From Apiotrichum sp. Y4204 (lineage: Eukaryota; Basidiomycota; Tremellomycetes; Trichosporonales; Trichosporonaceae), in assembly GCA_025531455.1 (NCBI GenBank), contig JAMYHL010000053.1:282613-346612 (forward strand): a DNA stretch of 64,000 nucleotides, in the 5' to 3' direction. Shown in pieces: positions 20,574 to 32,292 of the stretch. The notes beneath the pieces are model-generated. The model searched no databases and was not told where the DNA came from. It saw only the letters and a list, made by a program, of their open reading frames with translations. The translations under genes and the position numbers were made by a program. Positions within the stretch are counted from its first letter, which is position 1. Each line of letters starts with the position of its first letter.

Positions 20574-21415
20574 TCACACCAACCACCCGCGATACGTTGC
20601 GCCCTTTGATGCTGGAGGCTGCTTGCTGCGATCACTACGCATTTCAACGCCGGACGGTCCCGCCGCGTCAGGCCACTGAACGACAAACTTGTCGACAAAC
20701 GGCCGCAGCAGTTTGCCCGACAGCGACAGACTCTTGACGCGGGCAAAGCTCTCGACATAGACGATGCGCGTATATGACAAGCCCAGGATCTGCCGTCAGA
20801 CACGACAGTAAAAACGGTGAGCACCCCCAACCCTCAACACTATATTCGATTCGTACTCACCCGGCGGATATAGCACACGACAGCGAGGACGAACCCCGTC
20901 CCAGGCCCATTCAGAACCAGGACATCGACCCACGGCTCGCGCGGCCGCCTCCAAAGCGGGACGAGGAACGCGTGCCAGAACGCAACCGCAAACGTCCGAC
21001 TGGCAGATGCGATTGTCGAGATCTTCCCCTCGCCGACCCTTCTCGCACGGGGGAGGGCAAGCACTTCGAACCCCGCCTGGCCGCTTGTCACGCTCCGGCG
21101 CTCCAGCTCCCCGACCGCACGGAGCGACATGTCGTCTCCCGCCCCGTAGACGTATATCCTCGGGGAATAGCGCGCAAAGTCCACCGCGGAGAGGAGCGTG
21201 CGCATCTCGGCGGTGTGCCCGCCACTACCTAGGAACACGGCGAGCGACGCCGAGGAGCGGGAAGCGGCTGAAGCGGGGGACCGCCGCACGCGAGGAGGCG
21301 GCGCATTGCCGTGTGGGAGAATCAGAAGCAGGCGGAGACCGAGGAGAAGCGCCGCAAGGAGCGCCGCGAGGAGCAACGCGAGCACGAGATGGAGCATGGC
21401 GCCCGCTCCCGCCAA
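20574..21415 (-). CDS. ALG14: UDP-GlcNAc transferase subunit ALG14
   Basis: Two exons (20861-21415 and 20574-20789) with a GTGAGT donor and CTGACGGCAG acceptor encode 256 aa. A membrane segment lies at about residues 7-33, followed by the family signature FLGSGGHTAEM (61-71), DVLVLNGPGTGFVLAVVCYI and, in exon 2, RIVYVESFARVKSLSLSGK and FVVQWPD. ALG14 anchors the catalytic ALG13 subunit to the cytosolic face of the endoplasmic reticulum; together they add the second GlcNAc to the dolichol-linked N-glycan precursor. The protein is slightly longer than typical because of an Ala/Arg/Ser linker after the membrane segment. A start six codons further on (MLHLV) is equally possible. Confidence 0.93.
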
Positions 21416-22488
21416 TGTGGGTGATCGATGGTGGATGTGATGTGCGTTGTGCGTAATGGCGGCTGCCTGCGGTTGTTGGTGGTGGGTCTTGCAGGGCTGT
21501 CTGGGCCCTGTGGCCTGGCGCGCTGGCGCAGGGCGTTAGTGACCAGTGGTTGTGTGCAACGCGGCACGTGTCGATGACGCAGACAACTAGTACGCTAGTA
21601 CTCCAGCTCGGTCAGCTCTCTAGATCGCTTCGCGACTCGCACTACGTAGTCCTGCTGTCCTCCGAGCTCGGAACATCGGAATAACCGCGCAGCACACCGG
21701 AAGACGCCATCGGTTGTGCGCCTCGCAATCATGCTTTGCCTCTCTCCTCGTTTCACGCTACCCGGGGCTCCGCCGTAAATGACGCACGTGAGCAGCGACC
21801 GGGCACCTCGCGATGATAAGGGCAAGCTCAGCGAATGGGGCGACCAGCAAGCCAGGGGCTCACCCGCTGTAGCCGCGCGATTGCGGAAGAGAGTGGAACG
21901 GGAGGAGGATCCGAGTCGGTTATTCTGAGCGCAGCTGGCCGCTGACCGCTGGAGCTGGAGCTGGAGCTGCTGGAGCTGGCCGAGACCGAAGTGTCGAGAG
22001 AAAAAAACCGGTCGGGCGATACGGTCCAGTGATGGCAGCTTGCAGCTGGCAGTTGCTTATCCTGCAGCCCCACTCCACGCAGATAACAACCTCGTATTCC
22101 TCTTTCTGCATCTGCATTCTCCCCCATCCGTTCTCGTCACACGCCCCACTCTGCTCGCCATCTCTCCATCTCCCCGCGCCGTCTTGCCACCCCCCCGCAT
22201 CTGTCACCGCTCCCGACTGATAACCGGTCGCTTCACACCGAGTGAGACAGCGCCACCGGCAGGAGCCCCAGTGCCTGTGACCCGACCCCTCTGTCCTCCT
22301 GTTTGTTCGTCTTTGTTCGCGAGTTCGTCGTTGTTCATTCCTTCATCATCGCATCACTGCAGTATCATAGACGCATCGCATCGCATCTTGTCTCCATCTC
22401 ATCGCCATCTCGCCCCGTCCCGTCCTGGTATCGCAGGCACCAGATAATCTCTTTCCCCTGCCACTCCCGACCGCAAATCAGCTTTGAA
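21416..22488. other. Divergent intergenic region, ALG14 / LRR gene
   Basis: About 1.07 kb between head-to-head genes. It includes a GGAGCT tandem repeat at about 21950-21975 and a C/T-rich leader before 22489. No gene recognised. Confidence 0.4.
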
Positions 22489-24421
22489 ATGACCGACTTT
22501 CGCACCTTTCCCATCACCCCCGACCTCCTCTCCGTCGCCGAACAGCACATGCAGGGCGTAGCTGGTGGTGAGTCTTTCGTCGTCGAGCCCACAGTCCATG
22601 CTCCGTCCGGCGGCGGCTGGCGAGTATGCCGAGCGCCGTCAGTCCAGTGGCGGGCGGCTGGCGCGTAGCGCGTACCGAACGGTGGCGTCTCGGATATTTC
22701 GCTGGCCTGCTGGCGAGCTGGCGAGGTCCTGGCCGCCATCCAGTCGTGTGTACCGAATCCCCAACTCGACTCCAGTTCCCCTGCCTGCCGTGCCGTGCCC
22801 CACCACCGCTGCGCCATGTCCCAGATATCTGACCGCAGCACACCGCATCCTCATGCAGATCACGGCCGACCACCATGGCTTCGACGCGGGAACCAACGAC
22901 CTCGGCACGCGCGGGGCGCAGGTCCTCCTCGAAGGACTGGATAAGGTCCGGCGCCGCTTCGCCGTCATGCCCCCGGCTCCCCGTGCGCGCACGCCGAGCC
23001 CGAACCGTTATCGCATGATGAGCGATGCGCCGCCCGCCATGGCCGGCGCGCACGGCCGCGAGGCGAACGGCCGCCGCAAGGGCGAGCTCTGGGGCTTGCG
23101 GCACATCAACCTCGCGCGCAACAACATGGAAGACGACAGCATCCTCTACGCTGTCAGGTATGCCAAGCGCGATTTGTGGATGCGCGAGCTGCTTCTCCAG
23201 GATAATCGTATTACGGTGAGTCGGCGATTTTGGGATCGGCGTAAAGGGTGGAAGAACGAGTGTTGGGGTCTCGATCACCGCGGGTAACGACCCATCTTAT
23301 CGCTCCCTCCCTCGACCTTCCAGAAATATATACTCCTATCCCGCTGAGCACTCCCGCTGACAAACCAGCTAGCGGACGTCGGCGACGAGGTCGTTGAGCT
23401 CTTGAATGACTCGCCGCTCGTCAAGCTTTCCATCTCAGCCAACCCTCTGGACCCCGCGGCAGTTTCCCGGTTCTTCCAGACCCTCGATGCCCCCAAGCTG
23501 CGAGAACTGCACATGTCGACATGCAACCTCACCGTTGAGTGTGTCCCGGCAATATGCGACTTTTTGTGTTCTCCAAGGTCACAACGGCTGGGGCAGCTTG
23601 AACTGAATGGCAACCAGTTGACGCGCGCCGGCGTGGCCAAGATCCTTGACGCGATAGAGGCTGGAAACTTCACCATTGAGCGTATAGGCCTGTTCGGTAA
23701 CAACAAGGCTCGCGCACGTCTCGCGAATGAGGACGAGGGACCGGGGTACTTTGGTGACGAGGATGACGGCGGCGACGGCGAGTCGGACGAGAGCGTGTCC
23801 AAGGACGACCCGCGCAGCATGAAGAGCCAGATTGAGCGTCGCGTACCGGCCCTGCAGAAGCGCAATGGCAAGCTCACCCGGAGAGTGCGGAACGCTGCAG
23901 CACGTGCTCTGGCACCCACCCGCATCATCGTACATGCCCTCCCGCCCGCGACGGTCGACTCGGCCACCAAGGCACTCGAGGATGTGACGCTCGAGGACGA
24001 GAGGAAGCCGACCGCAGAACAGTCGAACGGTAATGGAAGTGCGGCAATGCCGGAACAGCCTCCGTCGGGTGACACAGACATGGCAGACAACTCCCAACAG
24101 CCCGCCTTCTTCCCTCTTCTCGAGCTCCCCGTGGAGGTCCAGTTCCTCATTGCCCGCCACGCGTCGGGAGACGCCGACGCGCTCTCCGACGCGCAGTGGG
24201 CGCGTGTGCTGAAGCACGCGTCCGACCGCTCCAACCTCTCAAAGCTGGCGGAGCGCACCAGCCGCGCCCAGGCGCGCGTCGCGACATTCGGCCACACGGG
24301 CCAGGACGTGAAAAAGTACAAGATGCGCGAGGTGCGCGACGAGTGGCTCGCCGAGATAAAGTGCAACTGGTGGGAGGTGCAGAACAAGCGCTACTGGGAG
24401 CAACTTGGTCGCCCCCACTAG
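22489..24421 (+). CDS. Leucine-rich-repeat (RNI-like) protein
   Basis: Exons 22489-22567, 22839-23215 and 23369-24421 encode 502 aa. LRR units of the ribonuclease-inhibitor type are visible: LWGLRHINLARNNMEDDSI, LWMRELLLQDNRIT, LVKLSISANPLDPAAV, LRELHMSTCNLT and LGQLELNGNQLTRAGV, over about residues 85-255. An acidic linker (DEDDGGDGESDES) and a basic region follow. Near residue 400, FPLLELPVEVQFLIARHAS and the following helix resemble a degenerate F-box, and the tail is Trp/Lys-rich. The first intron (271 nt) is several times longer than usual here. This is probably a scaffold or adaptor; no catalytic motif. The name of the orthologue is not known to me. Confidence 0.78.
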
Positions 24422-25309
24422 TGTGGGAGATGGGCGGTGGTGGTGTGCGCTGTATGTCTGTATATTTTGGTCTATATGCATTGTGCTTATGGTAATGAAC
24501 CGTGAGGACTGGCAGCACCGTTCAGATCAACAAAGGACGAGCACCGGGAGCTAGTGCGGACATTGGTGACATTGGCGTGGTGCAAGCTGCAAGAGAAAAA
24601 GGTGTTTTGTGCCTGGGGGGCTCGACCAACTTGACTTTTCTCCATTTACGGCATGACTCGGGTCCCGCGGCCGAAACCCTCTTTCCGTTCAACAGTCGCT
24701 GGGAGGCCCCATTTCATACCCCGTTCGGTGCCCTTCGGCCCTTTTACGCCGCCCATTCCCCTGCATAGTCCGCCTGGTGGCCTCCCCACACACTTTTTTT
24801 TTCTGGGTGGGATTGTTGTGTCAATCCTTGGCAACAAGAGTCAGATATCGGCAGTCAGAAACAATCAGACCATCTCTGAAAAGCAATTTGCTTTTACTCT
24901 ATCGCCGTTCTCGACGCTACTGCATCCACATCCACCGCCGCATCGATCATCAGACGGGCGACATTGTCGAAACCAGAAACCAGAAACCAGAATCAGAACC
25001 CTTTTGGGCGGAACCCACGCGTTTTTCCGAGGATCTTCGTCCGCAGCCACATCCAGGTGCGACCTCGAGATTCGGCGGACCCAGCGACCCATCCAGGCCA
25101 TCCACCTGTTTTGTGGTCTCCTTGACGGCTGACGCGCCCTACTCGAACTATTCCACTCACTCATCGTCATCAGCAGACTCGCGCCCTCCGCAAAGCTGGA
25201 ATTTTCCCTCCTCGCGGCTCGACGATATCCCGCTCATCGACCTTCCCTTCCCCTATCCTCTATCTTTTATCTCTGATCGCCATTCCATCATCACTCGACA
25301 TTTCCCGCC
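24422..25309. other. Intergenic region and HAP5 leader
   Basis: No gene recognised. The last 400 nt are C/T-rich with many ATC and CCA triplets and probably form the promoter and leader of the HAP5 gene. Confidence 0.4.
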
Positions 25310-26541
25310 ATGAATCCCTACTACCTCACTGAAGGACTGGGATACTTTGGGAACGGGTACAGCTCGGGCAGCGGCACGTCGTCGCCTGCAGGCGGTCTCC
25401 CGATCCCCGGAGTTGGATCAGGAGCAAACTCGGCGCCGCATTCTGGTCCCGGCAGCGTCTCCAATCTCCAGACCGGTATGGGACACGGGCACGGGGCCGG
25501 GCAAGGCTCGCACAGCGCACCAGGCAACGGCCCGGGAACTGGCGGACCCAGTGCCGCGCCATCAGGCAACAGCTCGACGGCCAACAGTGTCGCCCCCGCC
25601 GGACCGTCGGCCACGAGCGGACCACTGGTGCACCCACATCAGGACCTGAACGAGTTCCTCGAGAGCTTCTGGACGCGGCAGATGGATGGCGTCGAGCGCG
25701 AGACGCCAGATTTCAAGACGTACAACCTCCCGCTTGCGCGTATCAAGAAGGTCATGAAGAGCGACGAGGAGGTCAAGATGATTAGCGCAGAGGGTGAGTG
25801 GGCATCAGCCGAGGAAGTCTCCGAGACACTAAGGTTGATTGTGTGCTAACTGTGCAGCACCGATCATGTTCTCGAAGGCTTGTGAGAGTGAGTATATCTC
25901 GGAGGAACTGCGCCAGCGAACAAAGGCAGCGTGTCCTGTGGCTACCGGAGTCATCGAGTCAAGGTCATCCTGATCACTGTCTCGGATTGTGATGATGCGC
26001 TGCAGCGATGTGGACGGCAAGTCATAACATAACTGCTTCGCTCTTCCCCTGATTATTGGGCTTTGTCCTTTACTAACGAACAGTCTTCATTTCCGAACTC
26101 ACTTGCCGTGCATGGCTCGTTGCAGAGGGCCACAAGCGCCGCACATTGCAGAAGAGCGATGTCGCTGCTGCGATTGCCTTCTCTGACGTCTTTGACTTCC
26201 TGATCGACATTGTTCCTCGTGACGGTGACGAGCCGGCATCAGCACCCGCGAGCGTACCGCCACAAGCGTCCAACTCGAACACGGCTGCGGCCCAGAACAC
26301 GGCCGCGCCCAACCACCTCAACCACACTCAGCACCACCCCCATGCCCAGCACCCGCACGCCCAGCAGCACCAGCACCAGCAGCACCACCCCCAGACGCAT
26401 GGCTTTGAGGACGATGGGCACTGGCAGCCGGCTGACGGCGGCGACTACGAGAAGGACGTGTATGACGGCTACGACGAGGGCCGCGATAGCGAGGCGTTGT
26501 ACTCTGAATACGTCCAAGGCGAGGGTGAGGGCTTCGGATAG
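25310..26541 (+). CDS. HAP5: CCAAT-binding factor subunit HAP5 / NF-YC
   Basis: Three exons (25310-25793, 25858-25887, 26084-26541) encode 323 aa; the middle exon is only 30 nt. A Gly/Ser/Pro-rich N-terminus precedes the NF-YC region: [13 protein letters not shown], then the histone fold [38 protein letters not shown] and [20 protein letters not shown], ending [10 protein letters not shown] (about residues 115-215). The C-terminus has His/Gln-rich and acidic tracts. HAP5 dimerises with HAP3 and, with HAP2, binds CCAAT; in yeasts the complex controls respiratory and iron-related genes. Splice phases across the tiny exon were checked (E-G|A-P and E|I-F). Confidence 0.95.
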
Positions 26542-26901
26542 GTGCTCGTGGCGAGGAGACCAACCGAGACCGTGTTCATAGAGAAGATCTGTTGTCTGTT
26601 GGGCGATGTGGATGAGACTGCTGCATCCGGGCCGCACCGTTTGGTGCAACTATTCGTCAGGTGTATGTATATGTGCCAGAACGGAGCTGTGGAGGAGGAG
26701 CACCAGGAGAACGAGGATTGCAGACCTGAGCATGATAAATCTGAAGACACATGGACAGAGGTGACTGCCACAAGAGAGGACCAAGCGCGAGTGGCGGATC
26801 GGGGGATCGGCGGCTCGGCCAACCCCGAACTCCGTTCCCTGTGCATGACACTTGCGGTCTCCACTACTTTGTTGTATTCTCTCCACATCTCCCATCCCAC
26901 C

Positions 26902-28062
26902 ATGTCCGCGCCGCTCCACGATCAAAAGAACGTCCCTCCGCCAGTCGCGCCCGCGACGCCGACCGGCCCTCCCGAGGCGCACGTCATGGACTACCCGGCG
27001 CTCGATCTCGGGACGGCGCACATGTCCAAGCGCACCGTGTCCCTCGTCGATCTCGACGTGCACGTCTTTGGCCTTGAGGAGATCGCGGGGAGCACGCTGC
27101 CCATTGGCGCCGTGGTGAGTGCTCAGTGCGCGACTCGGTGCTGCGTTAGAAACTCGATACTGATACTGACATTGGCTTTGTTGGAATCGCGCGTGTCTTA
27201 CCCGGCGTTTTGCTCCGAAACCCCCAATGCCTCCTAGGTCGCCACTCACGGACGCTGCAACTCGGCAAAGAACATGGAGCCCTTTGCGCGCGGGCTCATC
27301 TCCGAGATTGGGCGGCTGCAGGCGTCGAGCGGGCGGCGCAAGACCCGCGACGTGCTCGTCGTCACGCTTGTGAGTCTAGTTTACGAGTTGAGCGTGTCTC
27401 GAGGCGTCTAATCCCCAGGACCACCGGAACCACGGGACGCGGACGCGCAACCGCACGACAAACCTCGCGTACGACAAGAATCCGCAGCACTTTGTCGATA
27501 TGGCGTGCACCATCTGTGAGTCTTTGCTGTTCTTATTCTGACGGCAGTCGGCTCGTGCCAGGACGTAGCGATGATTATCAACTTTCTCGCGGCATATCTC
27601 TTCCCGCACGGCGAGCGGGAGATTGCAGAGTTTTTCGCTACGGGCATCTCGCTCGGCGGCAACGCAGTGTGGCGCATGCTCCGGGAAGATAAGCGGATCC
27701 GTGTCGGCGTGCCGATTATCGGGCTGCCGTTTGATGCGTTTGCGCCGTATCTCGGTGCCCGGGCTGAGAATATGGGGATTCCGTTCGAGCCGCCGACGCA
27801 TCCGCCGTCCCTTGTGCCCTATGTCATGGACGACGAGCCGCATGGCGCGTATGCTGGCAAGCAGATCCTCAGCATCCACGGAGACCTTGACGAGCTCGTG
27901 CCGTACCGCTTTGGTGCGGACAAGATTGCTGCGATCAAAGCGGATGCACCCGAAGGTCATGTCGAGGTGTTCGTGCAGGAGCAGAGGGGACATGTCTGCA
28001 CGCCCGAGATGATTCGCAAGGCAGCAGAGTGGTTTTGGCGCTGGGGTCTGAGCGAGGCTTAG
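26902..28062 (+). CDS. Alpha/beta hydrolase of unknown substrate
   Basis: Exons 26902-27114, 27238-27369, 27419-27515 and 27548-28062 encode 318 aa. The fold's features are in order: ATHGRCNSAKN oxyanion-loop region, VTLDHRNHGTR, nucleophile Ser182 in GISLGG, Asp260 or Asp262 in SIHGDLDELVP, and His296 in QRGHVC. A lid-like insert (FDAFAPYLGARAENMG) follows strand 6. There is no signal peptide, so it is cytosolic. It resembles small fungal hydrolases annotated as peptidase S9 or serine-esterase-like. The substrate cannot be read from sequence. It is convergent with the UBE2O-type gene, 200 bp away. Confidence 0.85.
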
Positions 28063-28262
28063 ATGCCTCGCACAGGTGCTTCTCTTGTCCTCGTCGGCGA
28101 GAATGGCTACAGGCCCTTCTGCCTGCAGCATATGCATGCAATGCTAAAACCGCAACGCTGTGCCACGACACTAATGAGTGAAAGTACATACTCCATCTAG
28201 ACATCCAAATCCTAATGGCTGATGCAAGGGTATCCGGGTATTGATGCTGAGCGATACGAGGG

Positions 28263-31200
28263 CTACGCTGCCGGCGGGGTCTGTAGCTTCTCGAGAGCGG
28301 CAATGGTGCGCTGTTGTCAGCTCAAGTCCTAACTCATACTCACCTTGAGAGTGACAATGGCGCCCATGGTAAGGCTGCCCATGGCGTCCGCATTCCACAT
28401 CTCCTCATTCTCGTCGTCGAGATCATCCTTGCCTTCGGCAGCCGCAGCCTCGCCCTTCTCGATCAGACGGCGCGCATGCGCAATGACAGCCGCAAGGCGC
28501 CCCTTTTCGAGATAAAAGTACTTGAGCTCGTTCTCGAGGCCGACTGGCGGACGTTCCAAAGCCGTGCGCACAAAGCTACGCGAGAGAACATATGCCTTCT
28601 CGCTGTACAGGCGAGAGTTGACGCGGCCCTCCTTCGTGCCTTCGAGCTTGGCAAAGGCGGGTTCGCAATGGTACGGCGAGCGAACCAGGACCAGACCGGA
28701 AATGGATACAAACACTTGTAGAAGAGACGATTTCTGCGGATTCCACGACTCGGACTTGTCACCGGCCCACGTGCCCAGAATGGACAAACACACCTTACCC
28801 TCCTCATAGAGGTTGGCTTATGATCAGCATCAGACCGCCAACATTGCGCAAAGACTCACGGTTACAGCGGCCAAGGCCGTTGGTGTGCGAATGGAAATAT
28901 ACCAGTGGTGGCTCGAACGGGAACTTTGTTGGGTTGAGATAAACATCAAACACGAATGGCGCATCCGCATACGGTGTGCCCTCGGGACCAATGATCAGGA
29001 CACGCATCAAGTCCGTCCGGTCCTCGTACGTGCGGACGAGGATGTTCTCTGGAAGCGAGCTTGCAAGTGCGCGGTGCTCCTTCATGATGCGCGAAGTGTA
29101 CGTTTTGCTCGCGGCCTGGAGGCGTGATTCCGAGTAGTAATGATGCTCCGCGGGCGCTTCTTCCAGTACTTCGAAACGAGCCCACTTTTCACTATCGGCA
29201 AGCGCCGGGCGAGCCGGAATACTAGAGGGTCCAGCCTCAGCCGCAACTGGCACAGGATCGGGCTTTGTGGACGCAAGGGACGGCGCCAACGGTTTTGCTG
29301 GTGATACGGGCGACTCCAAGGCTGTTGCGATGTCGACTGCCTCCGCGTCCGCTGCAGACATGGCGTCGTCGTCGTCCGACACATCCGCTTTGCCGTCGCC
29401 GTCGTTTTCCATCTCCACATCGCCGTCTTCCTCATCCGAGTTGACCCCGTCCACAGCCATTACTCCATTCTCGTCAGCCTCCCACGTCTCGCCCATTGCC
29501 TGATCGCCATCGGAGCTCATGGTTTCCCAACTCCTTTCCGATTGGAAGCTTGATGCGTCGTCATCCATGAACTCGTCACCTGGGAAAGCGTTATCGGCCT
29601 CGTTAAGAACAATCAGTTTCTTAATATCCACAGTCTTGCGTACGCCATTAGAGATCTCCACGCAAACCGTGCCGTCGAGATGCAGGTCGACCACTTCACC
29701 AAACCAGGTGATCAGGTTGGGATCACCCTTGGGAAGGCTCGAACCCAGTGCCTCCGCAGAGCGACCGCTCATGTTGCTGAGTTTCTCCAACTCTTGACGG
29801 AATCCCTCGCGCCCGTCCTCTGGGGGGTCAACTTGGCCGAGCGATGGGACCTCAGGGATTTCGGCACCGTTGTTCTCGCAAAACAGCACAGTCTGGCTCA
29901 GGCTGACGCCATAGTTGGCCTTGCCAAAACCGCCCGTGTCAAGCTCCAGCACTGATACAGCTTCCTTCTCCTTGGTGTCCAGGAGAAGAAGCTCTGCCAT
30001 GCGTTGGCGCGCGTTGTAAGACTGAACAACAGCCGGACGACGAGTGCCATTATCGCTCCGCCATACCAAATGTTCTCCGGGCCATGACTCGTAGCTAAAC
30101 GGTCAGCTCTGATCGTTGTTGTTGTCACTCACTCATCGACGTTTCGGTACGGCACAAATCCTACAGAGTACTCTTCGGTCTCTGTGCCATCTTGCCACCG
30201 GAGCTTGAGCTTTGTTCGGTTCTCGACGATACGATAAACGCGGAGAGGGAATGTACCGTTCAGATGGTGGGTCGCCTTGCCGCCAGCAGCTGGACTGTCA
30301 GCTCTGAGCCAGTGCAATCTTCTTACCTGACTCCTCATCCCGGTCACGGAACACTACCGTAGTGCCAAGAGGGGGCACCTGGTGCTTCATTCCTTCAAAG
30401 TGCGTGAGCTGTTCGATTTCGGCCCCACACCAGAAATGTTTTGGTTCAGGGTGCTTGTCGTGCTCTGAGACGGGCAGCTAGATGCGTTAGGATATGGGCC
30501 ATGTTGTCAAACACGTACAGTCTGATTGATCGCGTTCCACACAATGAATATAATCAAAGGACGGACATTGATGACACGGTCCTCTGTGGGGTTGGCAAAC
30601 GAGGGGAACTGGTTGAAACCCGACATGAGTTGGGCATTTTCGGGCACTACTTCCTGAAACTGTTAGAGGCTGAATAGGAAGATAGACATACGTTGGCGAA
30701 GCGGCCGGTTTCCAAAAGACCGCCCAACTCTCCGATTCTGTAGCAGGTACCGTTCTGGGCCTCCATGAGACCATCCTCAAATACCTGAGATAGGTCAGTT
30801 GTGCAATAGGGAAAACCAACTCACTTCCTCCACGGTCCCAATCCATTCATCGTAAACGACATGGTCCTTGGCCTCAATCTGAACAGCATTCTTGAGCTTA
30901 CTCCACGGTATCCAGCTCGAGATTCGCTCCCGGGAAATAACATGCTCGACCTGACACTGAGTGTCAATGTCGATGACGACCGCGCTTTCCAGGTCTGTGA
31001 GCGTATGTTTTACCAAATCGCCCTTCATAAAGTGTCGTTCAAAGAGCTGGAGATCCAACTCTGACGCAGTCTCGTATTCTCCGGTTGACGCGTTACTGAT
31101 GTGAGATCGCGTCCAGAATAAAAAGTGAACAATCCCCGACCATAATACTCACGAAATGATTACCTCGCCGCGCACCAACGGCTTGTCATCAAGAAACTGT

Positions 31201-31567
31201 GGAAAATACGGATCAGGCGGGGCGTCCTCGTCGGTCCAGGAACGCTGAGAACGGTCAGCGATCTGTATCGGATGACAGAGGCAGACGACAACTCACAATA
31301 ACCTTTCCACGATATTGGGGATCAGCAATCTTGGTGACCATATCTCCGTGAAAGAGCTGCACGTGTGGAGACAGTCAAGATCAGGTCGTCAGCGCCAAAA
31401 GTATTGGTGAGGCAATACGGCATAACATAATCGATCAGAGCACAATGAAAATATGAGCGTCAGCACACTGTTGACCAAAAGGCTGTCAAACTAAACCCTA
31501 GGGCCTGGGTACTCACCTTGGACTCATAGTCATCCGGCAGACCGGGAAGCGAGCGAGGAGGTGCCAT
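28263..31567 (-). CDS. UBE2O-type E2/E3 hybrid ubiquitin-conjugating enzyme
   Basis: Eleven exons give a protein of roughly 920-950 aa. It starts MAPPRSLPGLPDDYESK (31517-31567) and continues LFHGDMVTKIADPQYRGKVI, then SH3-like conserved segments (GDLVKHTLTDLESAVVIDID and VYDEWIGTVEE), an acidic linker and the C-terminal UBC domain. The UBC part contains MRVLIIGPEGTPYADAPFVF, FPFEPPLVYFHSHTNG, and the catalytic cysteine in NLYEEGKVCLSILGTW, then WNPQKSSLLQVFVSI. This layout is that of UBE2O, which loads and transfers ubiquitin itself and in animals acts on unassembled ribosomal proteins. The last exon is short (28263-28310, ending TPPAA). It shares a 725-bp divergent promoter region with RDH54. 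Confidence 0.9.
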
Positions 31568-32292
31568 CGCGTGCTAGGTCTTGCTCAGACAAGAGTCGGC
31601 GTTGAGGTGATGCTAGGGCAATGAAATCGGTGGCAAACAAGGCGACCACCGTGGCTCCGAAATGGCGTACGCGCAGTTCCTGGCCTTCAACGGGATGTAC
31701 TCTGCAGGCGCAGGCGCGAGATAGAGAAGGAACGAAAGGTTGAGTGTCGAAGGAGGGGAACTTCGACAAAAGAGTTACAAAAACTGGATTGTAGTCATCG
31801 AATGTCTGGTGGTTGGGTTTGTTGGCCGCGTGAGCGCGCTGGTGGAGAGACTACAACCCTGTATGGTGGCAGCCAACGAGGAAACAGATTGTCATCAACA
31901 CCCATAAGTACAAACCTGAGCAACCAAATTCATTCAATTCGAGCTAACATAATGGTAAACTATAATCTAACCCCTTATTAGCCTTCCCTTACACGCGATA
32001 AAGATTTTGACCCGATTACAAATCCCAGATTAGCAGTCGGATTGAGCCGATTAGGGCCGTGTAAGATTCAGCGGAAATACAATATGCGTTCCGAGAGCGC
32101 AACAGGAGGCAGCCGTGGGAATGTAGAAGTTGACGCGACTGTCCTCACGCGTCGCCTTCCCTGGAACATTGCATTTCGGCTGGGCGACAGTCAAAAGATC
32201 AATAACAAGCAAGCTGGTAATGGTCACTCTCCCGGCTTCATCTTCCTTCTTTATCCACTCTCTTTTTTCTCCACCATCTCCTTCGTGCAGTC
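31568..32292. other. Divergent promoter region, UBE2O-type gene / RDH54
   Basis: Contains an AT-rich stretch (31920-32045) and an ACGCGT site at 32147-32152. No gene recognised. Confidence 0.4.
32147..32152. promoter_or_regulatory. ACGCGT (MluI cell-cycle box) upstream of RDH54
   Basis: Palindromic ACGCGT, 141-146 nt before the RDH54 start, with a second GACGCGAC half-match at 32132. In yeasts MBF binds this box and drives S-phase and repair genes. The functional link is inferred from position only. Confidence 0.4.
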
